A stretch of 64,000 nt of DNA, from assembly GCA_014904985.1 (NCBI GenBank), contig MU128925.1:218040-282039 (forward strand), given 5' to 3'. The stretch is from Hydnum rufescens UP504. Its lineage: Eukaryota; Basidiomycota; Agaricomycetes; Cantharellales; Hydnaceae. Every line of letters begins with the position of its first letter. Within the stretch, counting starts at the first letter, position 1. The position numbers and the translations under genes are program-made. The notes beneath the pieces were generated by a model. That model worked only from the letters and a program-made list of their open reading frames with translations, ran no database searches and was not told the DNA's origin. Of this stretch, positions 11,758 to 23,789 are shown piece after piece.

Positions 11758-13665
11758 CAGAGATTTGCGCATCAGACGCATCCGCATCCGCATCGCTGCG
11801 GCAGCGATGTGCTTGGATGCGCGCATCACCAGTAAGGGTGAAGTGGTTTTGTTGCCCAGCTACCCCTCCCTCGTCTATGTAGAGTGTTTTGTCAAACCCA
11901 TTTGGCATCCTAGGACCCCTTGGTGATAGCAATTTAGAACTTTGTAAATGGGCTCGTACAACTCCGTCATCCCTTACTCAAAATACTACTCGAAGGATTG
12001 CACAAACATGAAATGGAATTTTGTGTCCGTGCGTCACCCTGGAGGTCCCTAAGCTTACCTTGCCCTTGGGAGTTTAAGGTGTTACTTCTCATATGTGCCA
12101 GTGCCCCGGATGATTCGCTTGAGCCGCGCTTGAACATCAGTTCTATCATTACTCAGGTTTTGCTAGCCCCCCCAAGGGTATGACTTCATATCTGCCACTG
12201 CGTAGCAGTCTGCAACCTCAATCTGTGCCAGAACACCCAAATACTCGCTCACCCCACGAGCCCATGCAGCTTTTGGTGGCGATGTCGTGAATGGTCGATT
12301 CACGCATGAGCGATATACTGGAAAACCAATGGATTTACCAAAACTTGTATTCCAAGGCCCATTGCAGTCTCAGTACACAATAAATACATCCCACGTTCGA
12401 GATGCATACCTAGGTAGGCACACTGAGATGACGCAATTGCAATAAACATACTATGACACCTTTGGCCGTCCGTCTAATGCTCAAGACCATCTGCTTCAGT
12501 TGACTCTACCCACGTGTCCAACCCCGCCCTAAAGATAGCATTTCCGGTCTGTAGAGCGATTGGCACTGTGGCGTGTCCTTTTGCCTTGCATTCCAAATAA
12601 TGATCGAATAACGTCCCCTCACCACGACCTCGAGTGAGAAGATAGTTGCGGTTATTGGAAACACTGGTGTCTGAGGAGCGGCATCCTAAAGATTATATGG
12701 AATAACGGAACCTTCGCCTCATCTAGGGATCTCAACGGTAAGGAAATACAAGGTTAGCAAATGCTTCCCTTGTTACTCGCCATTATTATTCATTGTAGGC
12801 CTCGGCGGGAGAGGTTGTCGCCAGTGACGTGAGAAGAGGGACTTCAAGGGGGTTTTTGAGGCAGCTGGGTCCCGGAGGACAAGAAATTACCGGACCCCAT
12901 GGGACCCTCCACACGTGTAGACAAAAATTTAGTTGTTGCGTGGCCCAAGGAGCCGTGGAAGGACCGGAGGCTCATGGATAATGCGGGGGGACATATTCTC
13001 GTGGTTGGGCAGATTGCACACAAGCAAAGACGAGAGTCTTCAGTGAATATACGGCCAATTCATAACACTCCCGATGAAGAATGAAGGCACTAGACAGTTC
13101 TCACTGAGAAGAATGTCCCTTTCAGGTGTGAAAGGACGTGGCAAACAACAAAGTCCAAATACTGGAGGCAATGGAACAGATCAAGAATCCTGAGCCAAAT
13201 CAGTGGCACCCTCTTAAAGTGGGGTCAGTCGATGCGTCATGGATGTGATGAAGCCGAAGGAAAGAGCAATTGGAGTGTTGTCGATCCCAGAAGTATAGGC
13301 CACACGTTCAGCTAGACATGGAACCCGTAGTCCCCATTTCCAAAGTCCATGGCAAATTGCATCCATTGGGCGCCAGATGGCTTCGCGTTTCCAAATTTAG
13401 TAACCAACAACAAAGCCTAGAGACCAAAATGTGGATGATTCTGTGCATCGGGGTAGACTGTTACAACCGTGAGAATAGGAGAAGAAAGTCATGGATAGTG
13501 AATCCAACCCAGAGCGTAGTCAACACCAGTGATGCATGTGCTGGATGCGTGTGGATGCGTGTGCTTGTCAATGCGCATTTCTCTGCTGCTGATGCGTCGC
13601 TGTTGATGCGTGAACTCAATGGGAATTTTGATGCCGATGCGCGTATCGGATGCGCATTTCTACAG
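11758..13665. mobile_element. Putative non-autonomous DNA element with GATGCG-rich ends
   Basis: Gene-free 1.9 kb between the ICP55 and REP starts. Its two ends resemble each other as inverted copies: left CAGAGATTTGCGCATC, right (reverse complement) CTGTAGAAATGCGCATC. Both ends are followed inward by clustered GATGCG/CGCATC words (left 11765-11830, right 13530-13660). Such terminal plus subterminal repeats are typical of hAT-like MITEs. I find no clean 8-bp target duplication, only GGCC(C) at both edges, and no transposase frame inside. Confidence 0.4.
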
Positions 13666-13684
13666 GCCCGCTACTTCCAAAGAG

Positions 13685-15592
13685 ATGAACCCCGCAGAGT
13701 CCGACTACGACGTTGTCCTCCTTGGTACCAGTATTGCCTCATCTATCACGGCTGCGTCAGTTAACATTCCGGGAAAATACCTGACCTCCCTTGACTTTCT
13801 CCCTCGCTTAGTGCCCTATCAAATGCTGGATACAAAGTTCTCCACCTCGATCTCAATGGATATTATGGATCCCATTCCGCCAGTCTCACCCTCAAAGACC
13901 TCTTAGACTGGGCGAACCACGCACCCTCCATCTATAAATCCCCATATGCATCTTTAACATACCATTTCCCCTCATCTTCTGATCCATCTGTGGCTCCAAT
14001 CGATCTCCTGTCTGCCTCACGCAACTACTCGTTGTCTCTTTCTCCAGCGTTGATTCCTTCTACCGGGGAACTTGTTGGTGCCTTGGTTCAATCTGGCGTT
14101 TCTCGATATAGCGGATTTAGATTGCTGCAAGGTCTCGGACTGTACGCCCCAGACAACTCAAGTGATACCCCAATTCGACTTGTCCCAGCGACGAAAGAGG
14201 ATGTATTCAAGGATAAAGATATGTCTCTTGTCGCAAAGAGAAAATTGATGAAGTTCTTGCAATTCGCTACGGGGAAGTTTGAGGAATCTGAAGATGTACA
14301 GAGTATGAATGGATATCTCTAAGTATCCCGAGCCTTGGGTTGATTATCATATACAGATCAAGGTCAAACCGCTATTCGTGCATACCTCCAAGAGGTGTAT
14401 TCATTGTCCCCAACGGCTTCGCAGGCCATTATATATGCAACCGCTCATTCAGCATCTGATGAAGGTGGGTGTTGAGAGAGCGTGCGTTACCGTTGGCTCA
14501 TGTAGTCATTCAGAACCATTGGAGAAAGCGTTGCATCGTCTACGCAAATACACGAGATCTGCAGGACGGTACGGGAATTCACCATTTCTGATTGGCCACT
14601 ATGGGGGCCTTGGGGAACTCGCTCAGGGGTTTTGCAGGTGAGATTGAATGAACAACCTTGTGGTTTCTGGATCGAGAGAAGTCTTGCAGGTCCTGTGCCG
14701 TCCATGGCGGAACGTATATTCTGGGGCGGCCCATCAAATCCATAGTTTCTACCTCAACTGAAGAAGCCAGGCCTAAATTCGAAATAGAAATCGAAGGCAT
14801 TTCTCAAGTCTTTAACGCGACCAGTGTGATCTTGTCCCAGCACCATCCCCGCTTCTCGATTCAAGGCACATCGAACATGGATGGGTTGCCGGCGCACCCC
14901 ACTGATGGATCCTCAAAGTCCATCCTTCCGATGTATTGCCATTGTTGACGGGCCCATATCCTTTCCTGCGTCTGATGAATCCTCGGGGCCGGACAATGTA
15001 ATCGATACTTCGGTTATCATATTCCCACCCAGGTCCCTTGGGGAACTCGGAAAGCTGAAGAACTCTGTCACCGCGATGGTTACTGGGGAAGGCACATCTT
15101 CATGTCCAATTGGACAATGCAAGTGAAGTCATCCATTCGTTCACCGATTCAACGCTAATCCCAGTTTGGCCAATGTCTGCAGACGTGATATATCTTGGAT
15201 CACTCCTCGACGACGGAGATGAGGATCACGATGCTGAACGCCTTCTGCGTCCATATCTGGATGCATTGCTAAATCTCCCGAGTCCCACGCAGCCATCATC
15301 GCCCAAGCTTATCTTCGAGCTATTCTACGACGAGAAGATTGCCGCATCATCGTCATCAACCAACCCACTAAGAGGGGTTTTCATGATCAATGACGCCCCT
15401 CCTGCCGTTGCGACGTTCAGCGAAGTGGGCGACGCCTCTGCCATCGAGGCGCAGCGCGTGTTTTGGGAAGTCAGTAAATTCTTGTCGCCACCTGCAGGCG
15501 AAGAAGGTGAAGAAGTAAACGCGGGTCCCAGCTCGTTCTGGCCCCCTCTCGATCCAGAGGAGCTGGACCGGGAAGTCGGAGAGAACTGGTGA
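13685..15592 (+). CDS. MRS6: Rab escort protein (Rab geranylgeranyltransferase component A)
   Basis: Presents newly made Rab/Ypt GTPases to geranylgeranyltransferase II and delivers them to membranes; a relative of GDI. Start ATG 13685 gives MNPAESDYDVVLLGTSIASS. A short intron joins ITAA to ALSNAGYKVLHLDLNGYYG, rebuilding the FAD-like nucleotide fold of the REP/GDI family. Later exons give SGVSRYSGFRLLQGLGLYAP, YGNSPFLIGHYGGLGELAQG followed by FCR (the conserved Rab-binding-platform segment), then GGTYILGRPIKSI and a variable C-terminus ending DREVGENW. Four or more introns are needed; the one after 14310 and the one near 14465-14495 are the least precisely placed. The next gene downstream, ARL2, is in the same direction. 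Confidence 0.88.
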
Positions 15593-15809
15593 AATGTCGG
15601 TTGCTTGTGGAGCGTGCATCGGTGGGGGACCTCGTTGCTAGTGCAAGTCGAGACTTGTCTGCTTGCTTTTATGGATCACTATGACTTGTAATGGATTCTT
15701 TGTGAAATCGCATCCTGGGTTATAGGACGTTCTGAATACCAAAAGGGCGCGTGGCTGTGTTAAGCTTTACCGCACCGTGAACTCCAAACTCCAGTATCAA
15801 AGCGTCGCG

Positions 15810-16895
15810 ATGGGGCTGCTCACTGTGATCCGAAAGAACCAACGCAAGGAGAAGGAGATGCGCATCCTATTCCTGTACGAATCCCGATCATGGGGCGCGT
15901 TTTGCCTTGACTGAAAAAATATGTAAACGCGTTCGGGGCGTCCGGACGTCCGCGCGCATCCAGTGGCTTGGACAACGCGGGAAAGACGACGATTCTCAAA
16001 CGGCTAAATGGAGATGATATCGATTCCGTCAGTCCTACGCTTGGCTTCGAGATCAAGACTTTCGTCCACGGAAAGTACGTGCGTGCGGATGCGCTATCGA
16101 TCATACACATCGAGCAACGTTGTTCTGACTCTTATGTGCTTGAGAATCTGACGCGGGTGTGTTTTCTATTGGCGCAGATATACCCTGAACATATGTACGT
16201 CCGTTATACCTCCCGTTCCCCTCTCGATCCATATTCCCAACTCATCGTCACATTTCCTTAAATTCGAACTGGCATCCGTACGCATGCATGTTCAGGGGAC
16301 GTAGGAGGCCAACGCACGCTCAGGCCCTACTGGCGAAACTACTTTGAACAAACAGACGCGCTCGTATGGGTCGTAGACTCTTCCGATCGTATCCGAATGG
16401 AAGACTGCAAGGAAGAACTACACTCCCTGCTTCAAGAAAACGTGAGTTTTTTTTTTTTTTGGATTTTAGCGTCCCCGATCCCTTTCTCGTTCCTGTCTGA
16501 CGCGCTCGCCCCCCCCCCCCTCTGTCTTGCTCAACAGCGTCTCGCAGGGGCAAGCCTACTCGTTCTAGCCAACAAGCAAGATCTCATAGGATCCATGACA
16601 GATACCGAAATCCGCGAGGTTCGCTTCGCACCTTTCCTTCCCCTTCCCCTTTCCCCTTCCCCCTTCCCTTTTTCGTGCACGCACCAAAAATCAAAAAAAA
16701 AAAGTTACGACAGCAAACTCTAAATTCCAACCCTAATTCCTCTTTTTTACTTTGCAGGCGCTCTCCCTCCGATCCATCGTGACGCACAATTGGAAGATCA
16801 TGCCCTGCAGTGCCCTCACGGGGATGAACGTCCCCGAGGCCCTCGAGTGGATAGTGGCCGACGTGGCGGAGAGAATATATTACCATGCTCAGTGA
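15810..16895 (+). CDS. ARL2: ARF-like GTPase 2 (tubulin-folding regulator; yeast Cin4 / fission yeast Alp41)
   Basis: Small GTPase controlling tubulin cofactor function and microtubule stability. Exon 1 (15810-15875) encodes [20 protein letters not shown]. After an intron come [20 protein letters not shown] (P-loop) and [11 protein letters not shown] (switch I region, typical ARL2). YTLNI is joined to [20 protein letters not shown] (switch II). [16 protein letters not shown] supplies the NKxD base-recognition motif. The last exon ends AERIYYHAQ with stop at 16893-16895. Six exons; the final donor (GAG followed by GTTCGC) is unusual. Length (about 180 aa) and order match the family. The second residue is Gly, as in other ARF-like proteins. 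Confidence 0.93.
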
Positions 16896-17337
16896 ATGAA
16901 TGCCAATACCGTAGCAGTGATGCGCTCAAAGCGATTGGGGAGGTGGGGATGGGAAACCAATGAACTAATGCACAAGAGATGAAAGCTGGGGAAGAGGACC
17001 GATGATTCCTGCTACAGTTTCTTAATCCATGATCGATGATTACTAGTGGGGAAGGAGTTCTGTCTGTACGAGAAAAAAAGCCGGAGTAATACTTAATACC
17101 TGCAAGAAGCACCTGTACAATGCAACGGAAAGCTAGGGACAAAGAAAGCATGCATGTATGTAAACAATTTGAAAGGCAAAGAGAAAGCGATAGACGAATA
17201 GACGATAGACAATTGATGAGGGATATTAGGCAATGTGACAGATGGAAGAATCGCGCGCGGAGTAGGGTGGATCGAGTCCATGAGAAGCATCAAGTGTTCG
17301 AGGATTCAAGGATTAGCATTCCCCCCTCATCCACGAT

Positions 17338-19409
17338 TCAAGAGGCCTGGGTCTCCAAGATGTACTTGTCCAGGCTAGCCTCGTATGACTCAGAGTAAAG
17401 GAGCGTCTTGATCTGACTGGGCATGCTCTCCTCGCTGGATCGACGCTGACGTGTCTGAACCGAAGGCGGAGTGCGTGGGGGGAGGTCGCGATGGTCGAAC
17501 TGAGGCGAAAGGTCTTGATCATGGTCTCCTCTTCCGGAGCGTTGAACGTCTCTAGATGGTGACCTTCCCAGTCCAAAGAAATGCGTGAAGCGCAAGCTTT
17601 CCTCATACAATGACTCGGTCGCGAGGCGGTATTCGTGTCTTCTTGGAGAACCATCTCCATCATTCCCTGGTTGGAAAAGTTCGTTCTCCCGCTCCAAACT
17701 CTCTTGATCTCGGTCCCGGCATCCGTTGAATCGTGTAGCAGCGAGCAAGGTTCCCGGAAATTCAACATCCTGAGTTAAAGACCCTGCATCCAGATCCGGC
17801 TGGACTTGATCCTGTGTGGGGGACCCTTCATCCAAGAAGCAGTGTTCTCCCCCAGTTTCCCCGCGTGACTGCGATCCGCGCAGCGGGGAAGGGAACGAAG
17901 GAAGAGGAACCGACTGAGTTTGGGACCCTGAATCTGATGGAACAGGGCTTGGCGGGACCGGCGGGGCATCATCCCGATTCAAGCTGCGCAGCGTCGCAGT
18001 TATGCCCTCAATCTCGCAGTCCAGAGTGTGGGAGGGCCTAGAAGGGGGCGAGGACGAAGCGGCAGCGATCCCCTCAAGAGGGGCTGGGCGACCAGGCGTT
18101 AGTACCAGAGAGACTGAATGGGAGCCGAGTCCGGTGGCCTAGTTTTGCTTTTCTCGTGGGCGTGACAGGAAACGGAACGGCAACGTGGGCTGCTGTGATG
18201 AGTGAGTACGTCCTTGGCGCAAGGCGATGAGTCGACTACTGTCCCTTGAGCCTACACGGGAAGGAGAGCACTGCGAGCCTGAAAAAGCGCCCAAAGCAGA
18301 GGATGATTTCCCGAAAGCATCTGCAAAAAGAACCGGGTCGGATATGCGAAGACTTTCGGGGGTCTGGGACGAGCTGACAAGTGATTCGTGCGATAGTTTT
18401 CCTTTCGAGGCGTGAGCATTGTCGGAAACGACGGGACACCTGAAGACGTCGTGTATGGGAAGGAACTTGATGAGGACGGGAGACGGAAGGGAAGAGATTG
18501 GGCATGTGCGCAGGGTTGAGCAGTTGAGTTTGGGATGAGGGTATTTCGTCCAAGTCATATTCGTCCAATGTTGGAGGTGGGACCCGCGTTTCGTCATCGT
18601 CATCGTCACCACCATCGTTGTCACGTTCTTGTCTTTGAGAAGGGAATCGAAAGATAGAAGGATGTGTAATTTCGGGGACATTAGAAACAGCTGACGTGGG
18701 TAGATCAGACCCAGAATTTTCCATTTGCGAGGGAATGTGTCTGCTTCTAGATTGAAGATCAGGGAAGGGCACAGGAGAAGATGCATCCCCTGTGGCAACG
18801 AATGCAAGGATTTTAGAAGTCCGAGAGGTGTCATTATTTGCATCTGGATGAACAGCCTCGTTAGGACTGGAAACCACGGCCATAGTAACGCTTCTAGTGG
18901 AGATTGGCGGCTCTGCCCACAAGACAATAGGGTATCAATAAACTACCCAAAAGGCAGTGTGGGAGCCATACCAGATGCTGCCCTCGAGGTCACAGGGGAA
19001 GTGGGCAAGGCCATCTTTCGTCTCCTCTTAGATGGAGGAGCGATAGCTGAATCCCCGTCATCGTCGCCACTGCTGCTGCTGATGACGATAAGTTGGGCCT
19101 TGCGCGTGGAAGTAGAAGAAGTGGAACGAGTGGGACGAGGGCAGAACTAGCATGGGAGCGACGCGTAGATTGAGGCACAGGCGTACTCGAAGCATCGGAT
19201 TTCACAGATGTCTTTCGCCTCGCGGGCGTAGTAGAGGGTACATCGCGTGAAGAAGACGGTCCCGTGCGACTGGCACTACTATTATTATTATTATTAGTGC
19301 CAGTGGTCCAGTAGTCCATCATAGTCATCTGTATAGGTTGCTTTCCCTTCTCGGCGGTGCGGCTCGCCACAGGCGTCGGCGCTGTCATCTTTTTCTTCCT
19401 CTTCGCCAT
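17338..19409 (-). CDS. Uncharacterised Ser/Pro-rich protein with an N-terminal PIP-box-like motif
   Basis: I do not recognise the family. The start at 19409 gives MAKRKKKMTAPTPVASRTAE, then QMTMMDYW, which fits the PCNA-interacting PIP box (Qxx[ILM]xx[FY][FYW]), preceded by a basic stretch suited to nuclear import. A low-complexity Ser/Asn region follows (an AAT trinucleotide run gives NNNNN). A middle segment includes SGSDLPTSAVSNVPEI and the acidic NDGGDDDDDET. The C-terminal exon (17338-17982, extending upstream through DCEIEGITATLRSLNRDD) ends SYEASLDKYILETQAS. At least three introns must join the frames and I could place them only roughly, so this might be two genes. Divergent from dUTPase across 86 bp, suggesting a replication- or repair-linked role (inference). 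Confidence 0.5.
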
Positions 19410-19495
19410 TATTATTATGAAAAAAAAAGACTGGCGAAGAAGCGAGGTGTGTTTGGGCACGGAAGCAAAAGTCGCGTCGAACCCCCCCGCGCGTC
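19410..19495. promoter_or_regulatory. Shared 86-bp divergent promoter (PIP-box protein / dUTPase)
   Basis: The only DNA between the start codons of the minus-strand PIP-box gene and plus-strand dUTPase. It contains an A-run, a TTATTATTATGA stretch and a C-run (CCCCCC). No Mlu cell-cycle box (ACGCGT) is present in full. Such a short spacer implies that both 5' UTRs are very short or overlap. Confidence 0.5.
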
Positions 19496-20357
19496 ATGAA
19501 ACGAGCTCTCTCTCCAAACAACGAGGAAGAAGGTCCGCGAAAAATGAGCACAACAACTACAGAAGACGCAGCACCTATTCCACCCTCTACACTCCTCGTG
19601 AAGCGCGTGTCTGAAAAGGGAAAACTACCCACGCGAGGCTCGGCACTGGCTGCTGGCTACGATCTCTACAGGTACAGAATTCTTCCTTTTCTTTCGCGCG
19701 CGTGGGGTGTGTTATAAAAAAAAACATGTTAAATGACCGTGGATGTGCTCCCAGCGCGGAGAAGAAGACGATTCCGCCGAACGGAAAGGCCCTCATTGAC
19801 ACGCAAATTTCCATCGCGGTTCCAGTGGGCACGTACGGACGCGTCGCACCGCGTAGCGGACTCGGTACGAGAATTATCACAGGCTAACTATTGACCAAAC
19901 GACGCCCTTTGTAAGCTGACCCCCCACGGTCTTTTTTTTTTAGCCTCGAAATTTATGATCGCAACAGGTGCAGGCGTCATCGACGCGGATTACCGAGGCG
20001 TCGTTTTCGTACTTCTCTTCAACCACTCTGAACAAGAGTTCATAGGTGCGTTGCGCGTACAACCGCCGTTTACTTCCCCCATCCCCTGTTACGCGTAGCG
20101 TTTTGAACGCCAATTTTTGTCTTTTTATCTTTCATGTCACGTCACGGGATGTCTAGTTAATGAAGGCGATCGTATCGCCCAGTTAATCCTAGAGAAAATC
20201 GAGACACCCCCAGTGCTGGAAGTACAGGTCAGTAGTGCCAGCAAGTTCCACTCACTTTGCAACTTCCTTATGCACTTTGAAACGCGTTCAGAATCTCGAC
20301 GATACCCTTAGAGGTGTGCAAGGGTTTGGATCTACGGGAGGTCACAACGCATTGTAA
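19496..20357 (+). CDS. DUT1: dUTP pyrophosphatase (dUTPase)
   Basis: Hydrolyses dUTP to dUMP and PPi, keeping uracil out of DNA and feeding dTMP synthesis; acts as a trimer. Five exons. Motif 1 is [13 protein letters not shown] across the first intron, motif 2 GRVAPRSGL, motif 3 [20 protein letters not shown], motif 4 [13 protein letters not shown], and the C-terminal motif 5 [15 protein letters not shown] closes the active site. Stop at 20355-20357. All five trimeric dUTPase motifs are intact, including the catalytic Asp and Tyr of motif 3. The N-terminal 30 residues are variable, as usual in eukaryotic forms. A canonical, probably functional gene. Confidence 0.96.
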
Positions 20358-20946
20358 CGCAAACTAGCTTGGAGTGACAGACAATTTAGCATGCATTATT
20401 TCTTGGGGATGATCACTCTGACTAGCTACTTTTGGGAATACGGAGATCTCTCACAGTTTATTAAAAAAGAAAAATAAACCAGAAAAGTCACATCAGATGT
20501 TGGTGACTTTTGAGAATCGAGTGGGCCTAGAATGTCTCGAGAAGATGGTGCATCAGAATGTGCCGTCTGTTTTGCATCGGCTAGAGGCAGGTTTTCTTCT
20601 ATTTTTTCTAGTGTCTGAAGCCTAACCAAAATCCCGGAATTTTAGACCTTGGTCAAAATTGATTTCAAATTCCCTGAATGCCTTCACCGATCGCGGGGGG
20701 GGGGCTTGTTGGGGCCACCGCGCGGGGTGGTGATTACAGTATTCATCCAACGCCGCGGGCCTGCGCTCCCTCGAGTCGTCCACCCAAGGATAGAGATCAA
20801 GCGTAAGACAGGCCACGTATGAGTCGTTCTAGATCTAAGCATTAGCGCACAGATGAAAAGGACCCTTTCAATTGACGGAGGGCGGGCACCGGAAGATCCT
20901 TCATAAGATGATTATTGAATACTTGTGACTACAAACGAGTTAAGCA
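20358..20946. other. Intergenic, convergent gene ends
   Basis: Between the ends of dUTPase and the coilin-like gene. It contains a G9 run at 20695-20703 and short A/T tracts (TTTATTAAAAAAGAAAAATAA near 20459) suited to 3' ends. No gene is seen. Confidence 0.5.
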
Positions 20947-22840
20947 TCAAGCGGGAGTCCAGAACACCCGCCATCCCTTGGTTTCGCTCAGGGCAAGCTC
21001 GCGGACGGTATCGTCGACAGCCGTCGTGTCCCAATACGGAATCATCAGAGGGGAGCCCAACGCCATATCCAAAACCAATCATCACCCGCTCGGGTCGCAC
21101 GATGTCCACTATGCGGAACAGTCTGTGACGTATCGTCATGACTGATGACACGGCCCAAAGACATCATCATCTTCGGAGATAGTGTGGCGGGGTCAATACC
21201 GAGCTCCTGAAATAAGGAGTCGATCGTGGGTCCAAATACCAAGCATCGAAGTTGAACAGGGGGTGATCAACACACCTGCCATGCGACGATCATTCCGTTC
21301 AAGAATCGCGAAACAACAGGCAAACCAGGCCACGATGAATCCAACGCGTCCCAATCGACACTTGAAGGGGAAAATACGGCCATCTCTCCGTTGGTATCTC
21401 CATGAATCTCCACATTTTCGGACCCGATGGCGTGGACTCCCCCTGGGGGTGACTTGCATGCTCATTTTTGGGACCCCACAAATCCGCCTCTACATTGACA
21501 GATGTAACGAAAAGGTTGGGAGGGAGATCGCTCCGTTGGGAAGGTGGAACCAATGTGGGAAGAGGCCGAGGCTCGTCGATGGCTGTAGAAGTATCACCCA
21601 TGACCACAGACGCAGCTTCGTTCGCGACATCGCCATTTTTGTCGCCAAAGACTATTCGCATTGGCTGGGTTTTCTCCATAGCTTGTCGAAAGCCTTTTTC
21701 TTATTCTTGTTTTTGAGACTATATGACGGGGTGATCGCAGAGGGGTGGAGAGGAGTCGCCGTCGCAGAAAGAGGCTGTGCGGCAGGTCCCAAGGATTCAT
21801 CATCAGGGGGCCCGGGAGAAGGTTGACCCAGACTATTATTAGTATTGGCCTCCCTCCCAGATGGAAGAATATTCGCAGCATGGCCTTCGGACTGGGACCG
21901 CCTTGCACGGCGGAGTTCTCTTCGACGGCGGTTGCGCTCGTGGGTTTTGTTCATCCCTTGCCCTGGAGGCACTGTACGCCCGGCCCCGCCGTTTTTTTCC
22001 TGTGCCTGATCATTTCTGGGAATGTCGAATATCAGGCTGTAGGATCGGGGTTGTGGAGCACATGGACGCTTACGAGGGCACTATTTTTGTGAATGAGATC
22101 GCAGGTGGCACCACCTTTTTCTTTGCCGCAAAGTCTTTGGGACGCGAGACGTGCACAGAAGGCGCAGACGAGGATGAGGACGATGACGATGACGATGCGG
22201 ACGAGGATGACGGAGGACGAGGAAGTAGAAGAGACACCCGAGTCGGAAGACGACAAAGACGATAACCGCCGCTTACGCTTTCCCAGTGCCAATGCCGATG
22301 ATCCCGATGGAGGAGGGGGTGGAGCTATGAGTGTGTACCGATCACTGCGGCCGGGAGGGTTCTTTCTCGGATGTGGGGTACTGCCGATGACCGGATGTGA
22401 GCGTTTTTCATTATGCAACAATGGGAGAGGACAGAGTAGTTTACTGTGGGAGGTTCACACCTTCATTTGCGAATTCGGCTTTCTGGAACTGGCGATCGGT
22501 GGAGGGAACTGTGTTTGGAAATAATTGAATCCTAATGTGTTTAGAGGGCTGGGTGATGAAATGGCCGACGATTTGGAACAAAGCGAGGAGACGAACACGA
22601 TCAGATCATTCTCTTTGATTACTTCCCAGGGGTCTCATCCAGGAGGTCGAAGCCATCAATCGACAAAAGGAGAAGATCTGGAGACAAAGGAGTATTACGC
22701 AGGCCTTGCAAATGAAGGAGCTCGGCTTTAAGTTGGGCGATGCAAGGTGCAGTGTATGGATCGGCGGAGGGGAGGGGAGGCAACAGGTACCACGCTTTCA
22801 GCGGAGGAAGAGGTGGTTGTGTTTTGAGACGAACTCTCAT
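20947..22840 (-). CDS. COIL: Coilin-like protein (Cajal-body scaffold), with one apparent 1-nt frameshift
   Basis: The start at 22840 gives MRVRLKTQPPLPPLKAWYLL and later LSPDLLLLSIDGFDLLDE. The next in-family segment, PWEVIKENDLIVFVSSL, is in another frame: a missing C in the run near 22625 would restore it. This layout matches the ubiquitin-like N-terminal domain of coilin. The middle is Ser-rich and acidic with a basic KRKRR stretch. The C-terminal part has DWDALDSSWPGLP, then MIVAWQ joined by a 69-nt intron to ELGIDPATLSPKMMMSLGRV, resembling the coilin Tudor-like domain, and the last frame ends WRVFWTPA at 20947. Coilin organises snRNP maturation in the nucleus. The assignment rests on remembered domain patterns and the exons are incomplete; the frameshift could be a homopolymer sequencing error. 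Confidence 0.5.
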
Positions 22841-23789
22841 TGGGTGATTCTGGGAACTGCCGTATTTCAACAGGGTGCGCGCCTTTCTTCCAATTCCCAG
22901 GTTGTATTGATTTTGTGATGACCAAGTAGTAAAGTACTAGTAGTAACTAGTACTACTAGTGCGCTGACGAGTGTGATGCCTAGGCTGTGCGCACATGGTG
23001 CCTTAGTCAAGCTTAAATTATTGTGGAACGGGGGTGATATGGATAATGGCCGGAGAGAGACAGCTACCAAGGCACCAAGGTCGCATAGCCTGAGCCTTGA
23101 GCCCTTGCCTTGACGAAAAAGTGATGGGCGGGCCTGGCCAGGTCGTGAAGAAAAGAAAGGGAAATAGATCTTAATCCAAACAGCCACCGGACGGAGTGCC
23201 CAAACCCGGGAAATGAAGCCGGGGGCACAAAGGCGCTAACGAGAAAATTGAAAAACAAAGGCAAGGGGTAACTATGAAGTTTTGCCGAAAATTAAATGAA
23301 AGAGAAAAACAAAGTACCTCACCCGATAAACTCTCTGGAGCAATTCTTTCACGCCTTTGCAAGATTTGAGCGCTTTTGATGAGAATTACACACGGAATTG
23401 ATCAAACTATGTAAATTGTGTGAGTGGCCACAAAGGCAAAGATCTGTCGGCGATGACCGTACAGGTTGTCGCTATGAGTTTTGATTCCCTCCCATTCGTT
23501 CCCTGGAATTCATACCCCATAGGCAGGGAGAAAGGCGCGCTCTTTCCAGAGCTGCCGTTTCTCTCCTGTCCAAACTCTCGTGGCCTATAAATCCCCACGA
23601 GTGATTGCCCCTCATCCCCCAGCCCGCCACAGCTCCTCAGCGCTCCTCCTCAGTCCTCAGTCCTCACTCCTCGGTGTATATTCTCTCCTCTTGTACCTAT
23701 ATACTCTTGTAAGTGCTCTCTCCACACACACACCATCGCCTCGTGTCAATTCGTTTGTTTCTCGACAGTGTCATCACCTCGAGTTCATA
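22841..23789. promoter_or_regulatory. Intergenic region with promoter of the small Cys-rich gene
   Basis: A TATAAAT at 23586-23592 is followed by a CT-rich initiator region (repeated CCTCAGTCCTCA near 23640). A likely 5'-UTR intron follows (GTAAGTGCTC at 23709 to CGACAG at 23768), ending about 20 bp before the ATG at 23790. The part nearer 22930-22970 carries TAGTACTAGTAGTAAC repeats. No other gene is seen. Confidence 0.55.

Noticed and set aside
18139..18927. 262-codon minus-strand frame as a complete gene
   Set aside because: The protein-like signal switches between this frame and the overlapping 18236-18922 frame, so it is better explained as exons of the PIP-box gene.
22093..22524. Acidic plus-strand frame (EDEDDDDDDADEDD)
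   Set aside because: Antisense of a Ser-rich stretch in the coilin-like gene; no conserved domain.
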